From NCBI RefSeq assembly GCF_037975245.1, contig NC_092575.1:24284841-24348840 (forward strand): a stretch of DNA of 64,000 nucleotides, written 5' to 3'. The position numbers were made by a program, and so were the translations under genes. Shown here piece after piece: positions 12,175 through 41,110 of the stretch. Source of the DNA: Apostichopus japonicus. Lineage: Eukaryota > Echinodermata > Holothuroidea > Aspidochirotida > Stichopodidae. The notes under the pieces were generated by a model, which saw only the letters and a list, made by a program, of their open reading frames with translations, ran no database searches and was not told the DNA's origin. Position 1 is the first letter of the stretch. Each line of letters begins with the position of its first letter.

Positions 12175-12430
12175 GAGGGCGAAGCCTGTAGGCGTAGCGC
12201 TACCATGAGTTGACGCGAAGAGTACGAGAAAACTGTGTCCGAAAATGCCTCTCAGATCGTTGGAAATGGCACTTCTAGTGCCTTGTACGTTGCATCTAAG
12301 CATTTTCTATTTGAAATTACTAGGAATATCATAAAGAAAGTACAAACAATATGCTCAAGGGGGGGGGGGGCGGTCACCTACTTCGCCGCCCCCCTTAGCA
12401 AAGCGCTTGTGCTCCTATTATGCTTAAATC
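12175..12430. mobile_element. Degraded relative of the 112-453 hAT-like element
   Basis: Shares an internal block with the element at 112-453: a GCGC-rich stretch, then a GATCG..GGAAATG core, then GTGCCTTGT. The ends are not recognisable, and a G-run followed by GGCGGTCACC lies at the right. It is probably an old member of the same family. Confidence 0.4.
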
Positions 12431-12619
12431 TAATTAGCAGATAAAGGAATTATTTCATATATTATTATCGTTCATGGTAAATTCATTAAAAGAAATACAG
12501 GCTGGTGTAAATGACACTTTAACAAAAGAATACGTATGGGGCAGTCTCATTTACAGATTCTGATATTCCGAACACATTTCAAAAAGTGGACAGCGTTGGT
12601 TTGACAAATATAGTTTAGG

Positions 12620-13145
12620 TTTTAGTTGTCATCATGGTAGAACAAATCTCATTCGTTATGAAATTAAAGTCTCGACTACCAACCCTGTACATCAAATGCC
12701 ATGTAGAGCTACACCTTCTATGGAACTTGAAATTGAACAAAAATGCAACAGCTTTTGGGGAAAAAATTCATAGACAGAGTGATATTCTGTGGGCCTTACC
12801 CATAGTGATGGCTAAAATGAAAGATGGGTCGTACAGATTTTGTTTAGACTATAGGAAATTGAATGGAGTAACAATAAAGGATTCACACCCTTTACCTAGA
12901 AAAGATGATAGTTTGGATGTACTAGGTGAAATGGATTTTGGCAGGTTGAAATAGATATTAAGGATAAACCAAAAACAGCATTCACTACTGATACCGTCTT
13001 ATATCAATTTAAAGTTATTCCTTTGGGTCTAACTAAATCACCACCGACATTCCAGAGGTTAATGATGAGATTTATTGAGAGGACTGAATATCTGGTTTAC
13101 CTTGATGATGTTATTGTTATTGTTAACTCATTCAAAGAATGTTGA
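12620..13145 (+). mobile_element. Ty3/gypsy reverse-transcriptase relic
   Basis: Three frames together spell the N-terminal half of a gypsy RT. NPVHQMP and MELEIEQKC lie upstream, then PIVMAKMKDGSYRFCLDYRKLN at about 12,797-12,865 and the HPLPR block. After a frameshift near 12,950 come KTAFTTDT, PLGLTKSPPTFQRLM and the catalytic YLDDVIV near 13,090-13,120. A stop follows after FKEC. No LTRs, RNase H or integrase were found nearby, so this is an isolated dead fragment. Confidence 0.85.
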
Positions 13146-14128
13146 GGGAAGTTTATGCGCCATATAAACGGTTCCTTATCCATTTACTAATGAGTTTCAT
13201 TCGATCTCAAATTTCGGCGTGCGGACACTTTGCGGATATATATCAAAATAATATAGTGGATATAGTCAAAAGTTGCATGATTTGAATGAAAATTCACTAT
13301 AATGCAGCCACCTAAGGAATTAAATTGCTATGGGGAATTGAGTGTCGAATAAGATCAATGATCTTATCAATACTTCTCAAACTTAGAAAGTTTCTTTTAA
13401 CTGTGTATAGTTAATATATACATATTTCAGTAATTCATTGGTGTGTTCGTAATAAAAAGGAAACACAAATACATGAATCAGTATATAAAAGTTCCTTAAT
13501 GATTTATTCACTTTTAATTTCATTTATTTATTAATTACATGGCAACTTTAATAGCATACTCATCGTTATTTTAGTTCCCCTCAAAGTCATTGTTTTTCTT
13601 TATTTTGTTGTTTTGTAAAGTATGATTAAAATAACCGATGTTATCCGCTGTTAGTGGACCGGAACCACCGCTGATGATAAAAGTCCAGAAGAAAAACTAT
13701 ACTAGGGGATACTTGTAGCCTATAGGTTGGCCCATGTGCCCAAACGTAGGGACTTCAAAGAGTAATCCAGGGGCTGAAGTTGATGGAAAATATCTGCATC
13801 GTTAGGTCAAAATCACATTTTACCGTAGCATATTGTATCGCCAAAGGATCATTTGAAAGATTATCGCACTGAACTAATCGTTTGTTATAAAGGAAACAAC
13901 AAACATACATATAACTCAAATAGGAAACACCTTCAACATGACTAAGCCATGGTATTTGATTTCCAAAGCCGTGCAGGACCGTCTCAAGGAAGGGGAAGGG
14001 GGAGGGGGGAGGTGTTGAGATAGTTTTTGCCCGAAATTTGAAACCTTCCCCAAATTTTTGCACTACACGAACCGCATGAAACATGCTGATACTGGCGACG
14101 AGTATGGTTTTATTGAAATTGTCATTTG
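13146..14128. other. Unassigned sequence
   Basis: AT-rich and without coding or repeat signal that I can support. A G-rich patch lies at about 13,990-14,015. Confidence 0.4.
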
Positions 14129-14530
14129 CAAGCAGGGGCGTGCCTATATAGATTATTTGGCACCTGGGGCGGATCATTCCTTTGTCACCCCTTGCAGGTG
14201 ATGCCGTGATGGGAGAGGGGTCTAAGCAAAGGGGGAACCCTTTGAGAACTTTTTGTCTATGCAAGGTGGCTAGATGCAAACTGGTGCTTTCTTTGTCAAA
14301 GCTTTGTCGTACATCGAGATGCTACTGGAGCAGCACATGACAGAGTACCATAAGACGACATCAGAGGTAAACCTAAAAAAGTGTAACACCACCGAAGAGG
14401 TACTGACGGAGCTTCTAGGGGGGGGGGGAGCGGGAAACTTACCCTCGAGTTGAACGAGCAAAACCCAGTCACAAGAGAGTTCCTGTGGGGTTTGCTCATT
14501 TTGCCCCAAGGAGGGGCCCAGGTAACAATT
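14129..14530. mobile_element. Degraded MITE-like dispersed repeat
   Basis: Begins GCAGGGGCGTGCC, the style of end seen in hAT-like MITEs, and shares an internal phrase (TAGATGCAAACTGGTGC-like) with the element at 35,716-36,085. The right terminus is unclear. Confidence 0.4.
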
Positions 14531-15559
14531 ACCCCGTCCAGAAGTTTATTAATTTTTGGCATCCGCCCGAATGGGTGGATGAGAGCAAATTTCAAATGGA
14601 TCACGGTAATCGCCCAAAGATCACGGTCCAATCTTGTGGTTTGTGATTTATTACTTCAAGCGTTCCTGAAAAATATTCGCGAAAGAAAGCCCACATACCC
14701 CCCCCCCCCAAGAAAAAAAATTGTTCAAAGAAATATCAAATAGAATTGTGCACTCTAGGTCTACATTAGTGATGTGTCCTATAAGCTTCACGGTTCCCGT
14801 TGGAAATGAAATAGAATTTCGCGAGAGATGCTGACATAGATCGGCTACAATGCTGTTACAACCATACCCAGTTACTTAAATGTCAGTGTGTTTGTGTGTG
14901 TGTGTGGGGGGGGGGGGGGGTATTACTCTATTAATCTGAGGAAAATCGTAAACATGCAGTTGGTTAATGAAAAGATATAACTCTTTAGAGTTATATCTTT
15001 AGAGGAAAGAATTAGAATTATGGTATGATGTTAAATATTTCACTACATCATCCGCCTCCACGTTGACCGAAACCAAATCGTTGAGTTATGTAGGTCTACG
15101 TAGTGTAAATTGGATAGAGAGCTGCCATTGGTTTTGTACGTCCATTCATGTGGCTGTATACTTTGGTACCTAACTGTAGCTAACAGGAACGGTAAGCTCT
15201 GTAGATGGGATATCCCTGGACAGAGAAAATGGATTTCTATACCCAGATATTAATGATTAACTCAATGAACATGCCAACCTTATATGAGGTTGTACAAGGT
15301 TAGGTCAATATTATTATACCAGGGAGCTGACACGAACAGCTCCATGGGAATTGGCTGCCCTTCGTTGGTATCTTAGTAAACTGAAATATCAACGAAACCC
15401 TCTTATAGAACTTGCTCACAATGGCAACAATAGAAACTAATATATGAACCGATACAGTCCAGTGATCATATCTTTACACAATAACATGTTTACATGCTGA
15501 AGGGAACACCCCCCGATCATAAAGGTCAAAGAGTATGACTATTGCTGTCGTATTAATCC
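14531..15559. other. Unassigned sequence with GT and G runs
   Basis: Contains a C-run near 14,700 and a (GT)n followed by a G-run near 14,890-14,920. A near-perfect short palindrome, AAAGATATAACTCTTTAGAGTTATATCTTT, spans about 14,971-15,002. No gene was seen. Confidence 0.4.
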
Positions 15560-15574
15560 AACCCCTATGTGAAG

Positions 15575-15832
15575 AAATAAAAACCCCATGTAAAGATTAA
15601 ACCACCATGTAAAGATTAAACCCCCATGTCAAGATTAAAACACCCATTTAAAGGTTAAAACACCAATGTAAAGATTAAACACCCATGTAAAGATTAAACA
15701 CCCATGTAAAAATTAAAACACCCATGTAAAGATTAAACCACCATGTAAAAATTAAACCCCCATGTCAAGATTATAACACCCATGTAAAGCATTAAAACAC
15801 CCGTGTAAAGATTAAACACCCACGTCTATAAT
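15575..15832. repeat. Minisatellite, ~17-20 bp unit
   Basis: Roughly fourteen copies of a unit close to CCATGTAAAGATTAAAC, with unit length varying by one to three bases and scattered substitutions. The irregular spacing and lack of unique spacers rule out a CRISPR-like array. Confidence 0.9.
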
Positions 15833-17389
15833 AGCCCCAGCTGGATTGAAAACCTCACAAATTCTCCAACATTGTTCCATGAGCTGAAAAATAGGACATT
15901 TTTACAGCGAACTTTTTATAAAAAGGGGAGGGGCCACCGATTCCCCTTTGACACCTTCCATCGACGTCATAACATCTTTAAGTCAACCCGCCCCCACTCC
16001 CAAAAACATGGTGGTTACACACCTGACTGTTTACTCCTTATTCAACAAAGAATGACAACAGGACCACAGAGTCCCAGAAATCAGAGATAGGAGAAAGTAA
16101 CCGAAATGGCTAAATATATTGTGACGTAACAGGAAACCGAAAACTACACTGTAACAGAAAACAATCCACTTATTTTGTTTTAAACTGAAATAATTGCTTG
16201 ATATATTTTGGATTCTCTGTATAACAATAAGGATATTCCATCCTTTCAAGTGAGTTTTAAAGGAATTAAACGTCATGCGACGGTACCACAACTTCAGAAT
16301 TTGTATAATTATGTTCCTGGGCTTCATCTTAACACCTATGATCATTCATATTTAACACTCGTATCATATAGCACTTGTTATGTGTCTCCAAATATTACAT
16401 TAATACAATCACTAAAAAAATTAACCCCAATGTTAAGTTTTTTATTATATGCTTAGCATCTTAAGAAATAGAAGGGAAGGTTTCAAAAGATGTTTATCGC
16501 AGCCATGTAGGAGTCTCAGATAAACGTTTGCGTGAAATCTCAAATTATCTTCTTTTTTTCTAAGGCTATTGTATCTTTGTGTTTTTATTCATTCTGGAGG
16601 GAACTTAACACAATTTTAGAGTCTCTCTAAACTCCACATTACGATTGATACCGGCACATCCCGGCAAAACACAAGTTCTGAATATGGTACAACCTTGTCA
16701 CAATTATTTTTTGAGTGTTGACTCTGAGATTTCCAGAGTATCTGCATTCACTTCACATGTCGAGTAACGTATTCAACCTAAGATGAGACTGTTATACTGA
16801 TCTGAATAATATTTAAGTAAATTGTCTATATTGTGTGTATCTCATATGGCCTTATAGTCTTACAGATAATACTGGGGAAATAGTGAATAATGTAGCCGCT
16901 AAAACATTCCCATTCAAGAAACTGATCTTGTCTGGTAAAGTTTTGAATAGAATCAAATAACATTGTGACATTTGTAAAAAGTTCTCGTACTTTATGCTAT
17001 CTACTAACATAGATCAAAATGCACTTGGTCATTGGAATATTAGATATTCTCCGTTCATTTTTTTATGTATTATTTTGTTGATTAAATGAAATACATTATA
17101 TACAACCTATGGTCCTTGTTTTTCTAAGAGATTGGATCGAAAAATTGTCCGGCTCAAACTAAGGTTCAATACGGTTTATCTCACCGAGTAAACAACATTA
17201 ATAACCAGTGTTGTACAGAAGGGGAAAAAATTAGCAATTGGCTCCTAAATGAAAAACCAGAATTCAAAAACGCATCGTGTTTCGATGATGTAACATGAGC
17301 AGCTTTCTTCTTTCATCTGACATAATGTATAGTGAGGTTGTACAACATACTTGATCTTAGTAATACAGTGTGATGTGACAAACAATAAA
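15833..17389. other. Unassigned sequence
   Basis: AT-rich. Open frames at 16,031-16,345 (minus) and 16,208-16,456 (plus) overlap each other and match nothing I recognise. Confidence 0.4.
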
Positions 17390-18115
17390 TTCACAATGAC
17401 ACAGGCTGTACTGAAATGACCATAGACCTCAAAAACAGGCTTCTTGTACTAAATGTGATATATACATCAACATACTAAATATGACGTTTGTACTTGTTGT
17501 AATATTGTGTAAAACATTTGTTTGGACAATTTGACCCCTGGTGAACTCAAACGACCATTGACCTCCGCCCACAACATTAGGCTTTTGTACTCAATGTGGT
17601 ACAATTACATACCAAATATGCGATCTTTCCAAGCTTCCCTTTGGGGTTTTTTTTTTTTGGAAAGTGCGTTAGTGTAGAGAGACAGGTAAAAGGGGAGTGA
17701 AGTAAATGCTTGGCGTTTATGACTTCAAATGACCTTTAACCTCCACTAAAAGCAATAAAGCCTCCTTAAATTTGATATGGTATATCTACAATATGGATAT
17801 ATCATGTTTACATGGTTTGCAAAATGTGACCTTTGATGACCCCAAATGACCATTGAAATCATACAAAGCATATAGGCTTCTTGTACTCAATACTGTTCCT
17901 ATACATCTTAAATATGAGATCTGTCCAAGCTCACCTTCTTGAGATATCTTGTTTACAAGGTCTCACAACTTGACATCTGGTGACCCCAAATGATCTCCAC
18001 GATGCACAATAGGCTTCATGTACTCAATGTGGTTCTTCTACACACCAAATATGAAATTTTACCGGCCTCCCTTTTTCAGATATCGTGTTTACAAGCTGGG
18101 CGTCACAAACGCGCA
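17390..18115. repeat. Degenerate tandem array of a ~140-bp dispersed repeat
   Basis: About five diverged units. Each runs: CCCAAATGACC, a GACCTCC block, ATAGGCTTCTTGTACTCAAT, GTGGT, CACCAAATATGA, a CCAAGC/CTCCCTTT block, and GAGATATCGTGTTTACAAG. The same unit occurs singly and in the opposite orientation near 53,500 and 59,570, so it is a mobile or widely amplified family. It has no coding capacity. Confidence 0.85.
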
Positions 18116-18519
18116 CACAAATACGCCATCATGAAAGCAAAGGTGACGATTATCATCGAAACAACGTTAGGCGATAGCTTTTACACCTGTCTGATAACCA
18201 TTATCAGTGTTGCAACTCAACTTAACATGTTTTATGAGGTGAAAAGTAGACCGTCAGGAAATAAAATATTCGTAATATTGTAATCTGATATCGAACATAA
18301 ACCAATCACGGTTCACGAACCAGTGTTTTATTAGGATTTTGAAACGTTCGTCCCAGGGACACATCGCCTCGAAAATGGAATGCAACAGATAAAAGCTTGC
18401 ATCCGCTCATACACTTCTTTGATAAAACCTCAGGCCAACGAGCTGTTATATGACCTTTATCAAGTGGAACATTTCTTTTTTTTTTCTTTTTTTTTTTTTT
18501 TTTACCACGCTTGGTATCT

Positions 18520-20117
18520 TTATTGGTAACATTCTTGTGCCAATTCGAACATATTTGAATACACTAAGGTCAAAAACCTTTTACAAGTAATGATAGGTAC
18601 ATACAAAAACCATGATGAATCGATATTAACTAACAGTATAGTGCAATTACTAAATGAGTCTTTTAACTGCTCGTAAGAAATGAAAGCTTTGCCTCTTTGC
18701 TTGAGTTCTTTCTCAAGTTTAATAGCAAATTTTAACTTAGATAAAAAATCTCTACATCTCATTTTCGTGTTCGAATTTTTCTTGCTGAAGATGAAGTACT
18801 TGAGATGAAAAATTAAGAAATTATATGGGTGATTTACAGAATAATGAAACCCAAAGCAAATGTCATTCTTCGAAAGTATAAATTGTCTGCCAAAAATAGC
18901 TTGCTCCACATCTAAAATAAAGTTCGATATAATAGGGCAGTCCCAAAACAGATGTAACAGGGTCTCGTCATAGCGGCCACAAAAGTGACATCGTGGGTTA
19001 TCGATTTGCCCTATTTTATGACGGTAGTGGTTTGTTCCAATAATGCGATGGAGGAAGCGAAATTGAAAATATTGCATCTTGGAATCTCTGACAGAGCGAA
19101 ACGGGGCTTGCAAAATTTTCTCCCATTGGGTGGCTGTGATATTAAAATAAAGATTCCATTTGGCTACAGCCGCAGGAGGAGTGCTAACACGAGTAATAAG
19201 GCTATTATAAATATGTTTAGAGACAGAGGGAATAAATTGGGGATATTCACTAGAGCTATCAACAATATCCTTGTAAACCTTCATCAGTCCATCCTTCCAT
19301 GCTCTAGGGATAGACGAAATAATTCCATAGTAAACAGTAAATGGGCAATAATCTAATCTATACTTCTCTTTGAAACGCAGTATTGACAATGGACGATTGT
19401 CATTGTCAAACAGATGTTTCACCTGCCAAATACCTTTTTGGAACATTGAGTTGTAAAAAACCATCTTATTGTTAATTTTAATAAACGAATTGTTCCAAAT
19501 TATCTGTTCACCATAGTTGGAATTAGGCGTAATAAAAGAGTGCAATGACCATGCATGGCAGACATCATAAATAAATGCATTACTAATATGAATGTCGTTT
19601 ATTTTATAATTACAGTTAAACAATAGGGATTTGCCGTACTTTTTCAAATGAAAATCGAAAAACAGTTTCCAGTAGTTATCGCTACTGTTGTTATATCTGT
19701 TCACCCAGGTACACTTAAGGCTATAAATAAAATACTTAGTATGTGTGACATTTAGTCCACCTGAACTGATAGTACCAATCATAGAGGAACGGCGAATTTT
19801 TTCGGGTTTCCCACTCCAAATGAAACGAAAAATAATGGCATCTAGTTCTGTTATAAACTCGTGTGGGGGATTTGGAAGAATTTGAAAGAGATAAACCAAC
19901 TGTGAAAGCCCAAGGGCTTTAACAATGGTAACTTTTCCAATTGGAGTAAGGTCCCTCTGCGACCAGACACCCAGTAAACGTTTGAGCCTCGAAAGCTTAG
20001 GAGGAAAATTCAAACTGAAAAGGTCTGATCTGTTATTTGTAAAAGAGATGCCTAATAAAGCAACAGGACCGTTAGACCAGTTCAACCCAAAGATGTACGG
20101 AACCATGGCTCCTTCTG
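18520..20117 (-). pseudogene. L1-like ORF2, RT thumb and C-terminal region only
   Basis: About 530 open residues ending at 18520. Near the start are WSNGPVALLGISF and LSRLKRLLGVW followed by SQRDLTPIGKVTIVKALGL, the conserved block after the RT palm in L1/Tx1-type elements. An FIWSGKPEKI stretch and a GGLNV motif follow. Near the end is a zinc-knuckle-like C..C..HLFWDC motif (CHFCGRYDETLLHLFWDC). The endonuclease and YxDD-bearing palm are missing. Immediately upstream, the frame runs into the inverted repeat of the inserted DNA element, which supplies a spurious start methionine. Confidence 0.88.
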
Positions 20118-21350
<1,233 letters not shown>

Positions 21351-21482
21351 CTTCTGTGTCTGTCTACCTAGTGGGAAAAGGGAAGATTTTTCCATATCGA
21401 CTTCGACAGTGGGTCACAGTGAATAAAAAGTAACGTCTAAAGAAGGTGTCCGTCAAATCTGCGACTGGAAAACAAAAGGACT

Positions 21483-22298
21483 TTACTGCTCAACAAACTT
21501 ATATGGACGACCATCTGCAAGTCTCCACTGACCTCTCTGGAAGCGTAGCTTGGTGCCGTTTCTGTAGAGATCCGATACCTTGGTTGCCCACTTCTTCTTC
21601 TCTTTCAAATCTACTGGCGTAAGGTCATCAGTTATGAAAAAGGTGTCTTGTTCCAGCTTCTTTCTAGCATTTCGGAGAATAAACAACTTATCTTGAAAAA
21701 AGGAGAGTTTTACCAGAATGTGGCGATTTCGGCCCTCAACCGGTCTGCCGTCTCTATGGGCCCTTTCAATGATACAGTCTGGCTTGCCAATCTTATCAAA
21801 CACCGATTTGGCTATCGCCAAACATTCTTCATCGTTTTCAGTAGTGTAGCCGACAATACGAAGATTGTTTTTCCTCTAGTAGAGTTCTTGCCTGTTAAGA
21901 AGCATAGAATGTGTCTCGTATTGACTCTCCACGTTTGAAATTCTGTCGTTGATTTCTTTGCATTGTTTTCTGATATCCTGGTTTTCAGCTTTAAGACTTG
22001 CGATTTCCTCGGCATGTACTTTTAGTTCTCTCTGAAAATCCTTTTCGAGGTTACGTAATTCAGCTGAGACTCCTTTGATAGCTTTTTCAATGGCTTTGTT
22101 CAGCCTCTCTGTAAGGTCTGATTGTGTGCCTTCCTCCTCGTCAGAAACCGAGTTGGCAGAATCGCGGAAGTCATACCTATGATGAGCCTGTTGTCTAAGC
22201 GGAGACAGCGTAGTCTGTGTTAAGGTACGGTTCTGATTGGTTTCGATTTCTCCTTGTTTCTTCTTACCCCCACTGGCTTTCCGTGCACCACGTACCAT
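21483..22298 (-). pseudogene. L1-like ORF1 with one nonsense codon
   Basis: A 270-residue frame from the ATG at 22298 to the stop at 21483, interrupted by a single TAG at plus bases 21876-21878; the frame is the same on both sides. The first part is basic (residues 1-20) and then strongly heptad-like and charged, fitting the ORF1p coiled coil. After the stop, RKNNLRIVGY begins the RRM-like domain. CIIERAHRDGR, GRNRHILVKL and the basic C-terminal domain follow, as in transposase-22/L1 ORF1 proteins. The TAG falls at the coiled-coil/RRM junction. This protein would bind LINE RNA; here it is inactive. Confidence 0.87.
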
Positions 22299-22455
22299 TT
22301 TGGTGAGACAAATTGTTGGTTTTCAAACAGGAGAAACTTTAAAGCGGTTATGAAGACATTCGAGTAGAATAATCGTGAAATTCACGAGCCCAGATTAACC
22401 TAGAGTGTTGTCATGTCAAGGTTGATACAATATCCAATAAAGTGGAACATTTCTT

Positions 22456-25400
22456 GATCCCATTGCTGTCAGCTATGGAATTAAACTACTTAGTATGGTA
22501 GAGGTCTTTATCCACACAAATAATGAAAAACAATGAAAACATAGCTGCAGTGTAAATCAAACAAATGTATAAATTAGAATGTTCACCAAAGCTGATGTTT
22601 ATCCTGTTCTGGTCAGCAACGCCTAAGCTTTTTACAATTCACTGAACTATTTTCCATTCCCTAAAGCATGCTTCCTGACCCTCTAGCCATGTCTATTCGA
22701 ATTTGCAATTAGACGGTCGTAGTGATTTTCTGTTATATTTACAGATTGATAGACACAATTGAAAACAAAAGATTAATTGTAATGTGATCCCAAAGCTATA
22801 GTAAACTTTCCAACATTTCGGCCCATGCAGCCGGTGCACAGTTCTCGGTTAACAGATTTAAATAACATGAGCCGATGAGAGCCATTCAAAGGCGTTTCTC
22901 ATTATAGGGAAAGGCATATGGAACGTCAGTCTTTAGTTGTTACTCACCATCACGCAGGATCCGTCGTTTAGGCACATTTGTACAGTCTAGGTACTTTGAA
23001 TAGATGCGACAAGCATGTTCTAACCTTTATGCCATACTTTGTTTTGTACTGGGGAGAGGGCGGTCGTAATAAGTTTCTTGACTGTGATATTACTATAATG
23101 GTATTCTTGTAGGGGAAATAAGTTGAAAGATTTGTTTTTTTCATATATTGGTCTAGCTCCAAAGATATGGAAACAAAGCAAACCAACATTGAACTAAATA
23201 ACTCCACTGCATGAACAAACCGAAATTGTAATGAAACCAGGCATATAGGTATCATATTTTGAAATGAAATTTGCAGAGCCACCGACAACGGGTTGTGGGC
23301 GGGGCATGGCCTCAATAATTTCAAAGCAATGATTTCCAAATAAACATATTTTAACATGTAAAGTTGTTGAATTTTGACAATTCTTGGCCTCGGGCTGTTT
23401 TGCCCACACCACGCCCCACAAATAAGAAACCCGTATCGGTGCTCTGATTACCAAATTAAAGGAGGAATGTAAAAATCTACTTCTTTAACGTATGAAGCGA
23501 TGCAGAAAGTATGACAATAATCTAATTTAGTTGTCCATGTATCATACACCATGAAAAATTGAACATTGTTTCTCTTCATCAAATGAAAGTTGAAAGAACA
23601 AAACAAACACAGACATTCTATAAAGAAACTAGGTGAAACAATGGAGTTATCCAGGTTTACTTTACTTGTATATAAATCTGAGTAAATAGTCAAATAACGT
23701 TTGTATAAATGCTAACACGATGAACATATTTTTAATGCAAAATGCACAACATGATACAGTCTATGGAAAGTGGTTATCAGAAGATTACATACACTCAAAT
23801 AGCTGTTCTAGCTATTGTTTCCTGTTATGAACTGATATTACACCCCCTCCCCATCCCATTCCCTCTAGTAGCATTCATTAACAACATACAATAAATAAAG
23901 ATTTAATATTCGAACTCTTCAATAGCCCTCATCACAACTTGCACAGTGTTCAATAGTCACTTCCGTGCTCATAATTGGGATCATGATAACTTCAATGTTT
24001 TAGCTTGAATCTTGGTAACCATATTTGCATTTCCACTTCCTCCAATCTCACATTTTTAATGTACAACATACATTCTATGAAAGTTATTATCAAATGATTA
24101 CATACACAATAGCTTTTGAACTTATTGTTTTGCTTTTATGAACTGATAATACTGATAATGCTGCCTCGCCCTATCCCCCTCGCCCAACCCCCGCCTCCTC
24201 CCCCCAAGTCTACTAGCATTCTTTAACAAATTAAGTAAACATGAAGATATAATGTTAACACACTCAAGTACCCCTTTAACACATCAATCAATTTGTCAGT
24301 ACACTGTTCAATATGAAAATAATAAATACATAAGAAGTGTAAAAGTGAAATTAAAGTTTATAGGAGAAAAATCTTTACACCTGCCTCCCTACAATTCTTC
24401 AGGCATTCCTTACAGTAAAAATTAAGATGTATATGTAAATGCAATAATCAATATGAACATAATAGTAATAAACCAAGAAGTTGAAAAATTAAAAAAACTG
24501 ATAACAGGAAAAACCTCAAACCTTGTTATATTCTCTGTGTATATTTGGCTATTTTTATCAGCTGAACCAGGGTACATTTTTTGTTATTGAAGTGAAATGA
24601 AAAAAAGTATTGCTTTATGCTGATGATGCTACTTACTCTTGAGATGATGGATGCAAAATTTAGTTAAAAAAGATCTTATTCACATAAAATAACTGAGGAT
24701 GTAATATTGTGAATAGATTCCTCACTTAGTATTACTGCATGACGTTAGTATGACGTTATATTTACCAGTAGGGTCTCGTTATGTGTTACAGTTTACTCAC
24801 TATAGAAATGATTTCTGTACATAATTTTAATTACATCCTGTAGCTTTGGAGGTATTTTAGTTAGGTTTGTTATGGATCCTTCTGCTTCTGATCTAAATAA
24901 ATGGTTAGAGCAATGATCTCTTTATATATATTTACTTTCTTCTCTCTGACTGTTCTTGTAGTTTTATCAAGAGTGCTTACAATCTTCCATGCTGTAGCTT
25001 ATCTATGAGCATCCTCTCTATATCAAGATTGCAGCAGAGCCTGTCACAATCACACCATGGCCAGTCGAGTTTTAACTTCCACTGAACATGTATAATAAAA
25101 CACTCTGTGTTCATGATTGGGAAGATCACTATAGCATACCTCCATTTTGGTTACCCTATTTTTATTTTCACTGCTTCTACGTAGACGTACTCCCAACCAG
25201 GATATTTTACATAAGTTTTGTTTCTAACGCAGACTTTAATAACATGTCATTAGTATTTACCCAAAACTTTTCGCATGAAAAATATACTCCTAATTATTGC
25301 AAGACATATAGAAGAGTTCCTTAAAATACCATTGTGTGTCTTTAAAGGGTTTAATGGCACAAATTAAATATTGCAGTTGGTTTTGAGCTACCATTTCTTG

Positions 25401-25655
25401 AATCTTTAGTGTTTGTTAATGGCTATCCTCTGTGACAGGGAAATGAAGACGTTTTAAACCTATTTCATTTGAGTTAAAGCAATGTCTCTGCTGTTTTGGA
25501 AATTTGAAAGGACTGTCAGGTTCTGTTCTAAAAAAAAAAAAAACATTTCATTTACATAAGGCAATTCTAACTCCCTTAAAAGTGATTTTTTTCAACACAA
25601 TATTGGCAAACTTGATATTTGAGTATTCATTTACTTTCTCTTGAATGTGGAGAAA
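22456..25655. other. Intergenic, AT-rich, with a diverged local duplication
   Basis: No supportable gene. Segments at about 23,750-23,885 and 24,060-24,230 resemble each other. Both have ATGATACAG/ACATTCTATGAAAG, then GATTACATACAC, then ATGAACTGATA, a C-rich patch, and CTAGTAGCATT or CTACTAGCATT. A further weak echo of 23,940-24,050 (GTGTTCA..TGATTGGG..GGTAACC) appears near 25,105-25,175. This may be an old tandem repeat with a unit of a few hundred bases. Confidence 0.45.
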
Positions 25656-25659
25656 ATGC

Positions 25660-26481
25660 AGTCGTCGTCATTGTCGTGGTCATCATCATCATCATCATGA
25701 ACATCATCATCAATCAGTATTTATAAAGCACTGATATTGTGGACCACTTCAAAAGCGCCTTGAATGAGAAAGGTTTTAAGCTGTTTCTTAAAACTGTTCA
25801 GGGAGTGGAACTGTCTGAGTTTATGTGGAATGTGATTCCATTAACGAGGGTCAATTCTAACAAAATGCATGACCACCGTAAATCCATTGAATTTGAAGCA
25901 AGGTTCAATAAGGAGTTTAGCATGTTGAGAGCGGAGAATATGAGTTGGCTTGTGAGAGGAGATAATGATCACACAGATATTGAGGTGTTTGCTCATCCAA
26001 GTATTTGATAGTTGATTCTTTGTTGAATTGGAAACCAGTGAAGGTGATATGGTGCTGAGAATATATGCTTAGGTTTTATCATGTTAAGAATAATTCTAGC
26101 TGCACTCTTTTGGACAACCTGAAGCTTGTTTATTCAACATTTGTGAAGGCCAGCTAAAACACTATTACAACAATCTAGACGAGATGTGACAAAAGCATGA
26201 ACCAATGTTTCATCAGTTCTGATATCAAGTGACTTTAATATGGCATTGATGTTGTGCAAGTGATGGTATGCTGCCCTGCAGATTGATGACACATATATGA
26301 TACCCAGGTCACGTACAGATGATGAGCTCTCAACAACATCACTCCCCACTTGTATTATAGAGACCGGGATCCTCTCCTTAAAGTATGGAGGAGTTAAAAC
26401 AAGTAGATCAGTCCTGTCATCATTCAGTTTGTGGTGGCTAACTTTCATCCATAAACATAGGTTCTGAAATACACCTCTCAA
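25660..26481 (-). mobile_element. L2/CR1/jockey-type LINE 3' fragment
   Basis: On the minus strand 26481-26134 reads as RT C-terminal sequence: LNDDRTDLLVL, SSSVRDLGIIY, then RLDCCNSVLAGL. It continues after a frame change through QKSAARI and HLHWFPIQQRI to a FKKQLKTF-like closing segment near 25,780. The 3' end is a short (ATG)n repeat (25,680-25,712 on the plus strand), as often seen at L2/CR1 tails. The open plus frame at 25,739-26,008 is only the antisense of this segment. Confidence 0.78.
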
Positions 26482-26809
26482 TGGTGCTGAATGACGTCAT
26501 GTTCACCACTGTTATTATCTAAGTCGAAGAACAAATGGTTGTGATCCACATACATATGAACATCCTAGGTTGTGATTCATACATGTAACTGCTATAGTAG
26601 AGAGTAGTTGGTTGCGATGAAACATTCTTCATCACGCTTGTCATAAACATACACTTCAAAATTACAGCTTTAGCATGTGGACAATGATGAGATGAGGGCT
26701 GCATTTAACAAAGCAACTGACCATGCAGAACGTGAAGGAAAAAATGCAAGAAATGTAAACTTTGCAGTTCCCACTTGATATTATAGGAGACAAAATCGAA
26801 ACCAAAGGA
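26482..26809. other. Intergenic gap before the aGPCR gene
   Basis: No gene or repeat was recognised between the LINE fragment and the 3' end of the receptor gene. Confidence 0.4.
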
Positions 26810-26810
26810 T

Positions 26811-41110
<14,300 letters not shown>

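Noticed and set aside
15575-15832. Regular short repeats resembling a CRISPR array
   Set aside because: Units are directly adjacent, variable in length and without unique spacers, in a spliced eukaryotic genome.
16208-16456. 82-aa plus frame with plausible composition
   Set aside because: No splice context, family match or second line of support, and it overlaps an equally open antisense frame.
25739-26008. 89-aa plus-strand frame
   Set aside because: It is the antisense of the LINE C-terminal region that runs on the minus strand.
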